A stretch of DNA of 6,483 nucleotides, taken from contig CANJYC010000106.1 in the NCBI GenBank assembly GCA_947478985.1, forward strand, positions 1-6,483, in the 5' to 3' direction. Below are positions 6,166-6,483 of this stretch, in pieces; position 1 is the first letter of the stretch; every line of letters starts with the position of its first letter. The notes under the pieces were generated by a model. The model searched no databases, was not told the DNA's origin, and saw only the letters and a program-made list of their open reading frames with translations. Position numbers and translations under genes: made by a program. The DNA comes from Acidobacteriota bacterium. GTDB lineage: Bacteria; Acidobacteriota; Vicinamibacteria; Vicinamibacterales; UBA2999.

Positions 6166-6483
6166 TTGAAGCGGATCCGCGGGTCGACCATCGCGTAGAT
6201 GATGTCGGACAGAATGTTGCCCACGAGCATCAGCACGCTGCTGATGACCAGGATGCCGAGGGCTACCGGGTAGTCGCGCTGCAGGATGGCCGTGTATCCG
6301 AGATAGCCCATGCCATCGATGTTGAACACGCGCTCGATGAGGAACGAGCCGGCCAGCATCAGGCTGATCACATGGCCCAGGCCCGTGACAATCGGGATGA
6401 GCGAGTTGCGGAGCGCGTGCACGAAGATGACCCGGTGCTCGGTGAGCCCCTTCGCAAATGCCGTGCGCACGTAGTCCTGACCC
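6162..6483 (-). CDS. yejB: Peptide ABC transporter permease, YejB-like, C-terminal part
   Basis: C-terminal 106 residues of a DppB/YejB-type inner-membrane permease; the gene continues past the right edge. The visible part opens inside the EAA loop (DYVRTAFAKGL, then HALRNSLIPIV). It continues through two hydrophobic segments (around 34-48 and 73-93 of the visible part), with FLIERVFNIDGMG and RDYPVALG between them. It ends in MVDPRIRFK, the VDPRI-F ending seen in YejB. Coding continues in frame upstream of the GTG at 6470, so that GTG is internal. The stop overlaps the YejE-like start by 4 nt. The substrate-binding protein gene expected upstream is not in the window. Confidence 0.88.
   Translation of the reverse strand, partial: GQDYVRTAFAKGLTEHRVIFVHALRNSLIPIVTGLGHVISLMLAGSFLIERVFNIDGMGYLGYTAILQRDYPVALGILVISSVLMLVGNILSDIIYAMVDPRIRFK

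Noticed and set aside
4816..6198. Long plus-strand open frame of 460 codons opposite the transporter genes
   Set aside because: It is antisense to well-recognised permease and ATPase genes and has the Arg/His/Glu/Gln-rich composition typical of a GC-rich shadow frame.

Overview
This is a GC-rich bacterial window whose gene families and coding style would fit Acidobacteriota or a similar soil lineage. That placement is an inference from general character, not from a diagnostic marker. Both edges cut through genes.

Left third (1-1401): the minus strand carries the first 357 codons of an adenosylcobalamin-dependent (class II) ribonucleotide reductase, nrdJ, which runs off the left edge. Upstream lies a 328-bp intergenic region that holds the most informative signal in the window. 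Two NrdR-box-like 16-mers (1265-1280 and 1297-1312) are centred 32 bp apart. Between them, on the nrdJ strand, is a perfect TATAAT (1285-1290). The predicted transcript has a leader of about 205 nt with three inverted repeats and a strong Shine-Dalgarno before the nrdJ ATG. No cobalamin riboswitch is recognisable in it.

Middle (1402-3180): a plus-strand gene for a CPBP-family (CAAX protease-like) membrane protein diverges from nrdJ. It converges, with a 12-bp gap, on a minus-strand gene for an exported metallo-beta-lactamase-fold protein that has an unusual metal-binding motif.

Right half (3228-6483): a tightly coupled minus-strand operon encodes a peptide-type ABC transporter. In transcription order it has a YejB-like permease (3' end only), a YejE-like permease, an OppD/DppD-type ATPase and an OppF/DppF-type ATPase. 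Junctions overlap by 4, 4 and 1 nt. The permeases resemble the E. coli Yej (microcin C / peptide) importer, but the ATPase function that YejF carries in one fused protein is split over two genes here. The second ATPase lacks the usual cysteine-rich C-terminal extension. The substrate-binding protein is not in the window and may lie beyond the right edge. The metallo-beta-lactamase gene follows the second ATPase by 47 bp with its own strong ribosome-binding site and may be the operon's tail.

No tRNA, rRNA, CRISPR array, insertion sequence or integrase gene was seen. The content looks like ordinary chromosomal housekeeping and transport genes, with a well-preserved NrdR-type control region as the highlight.
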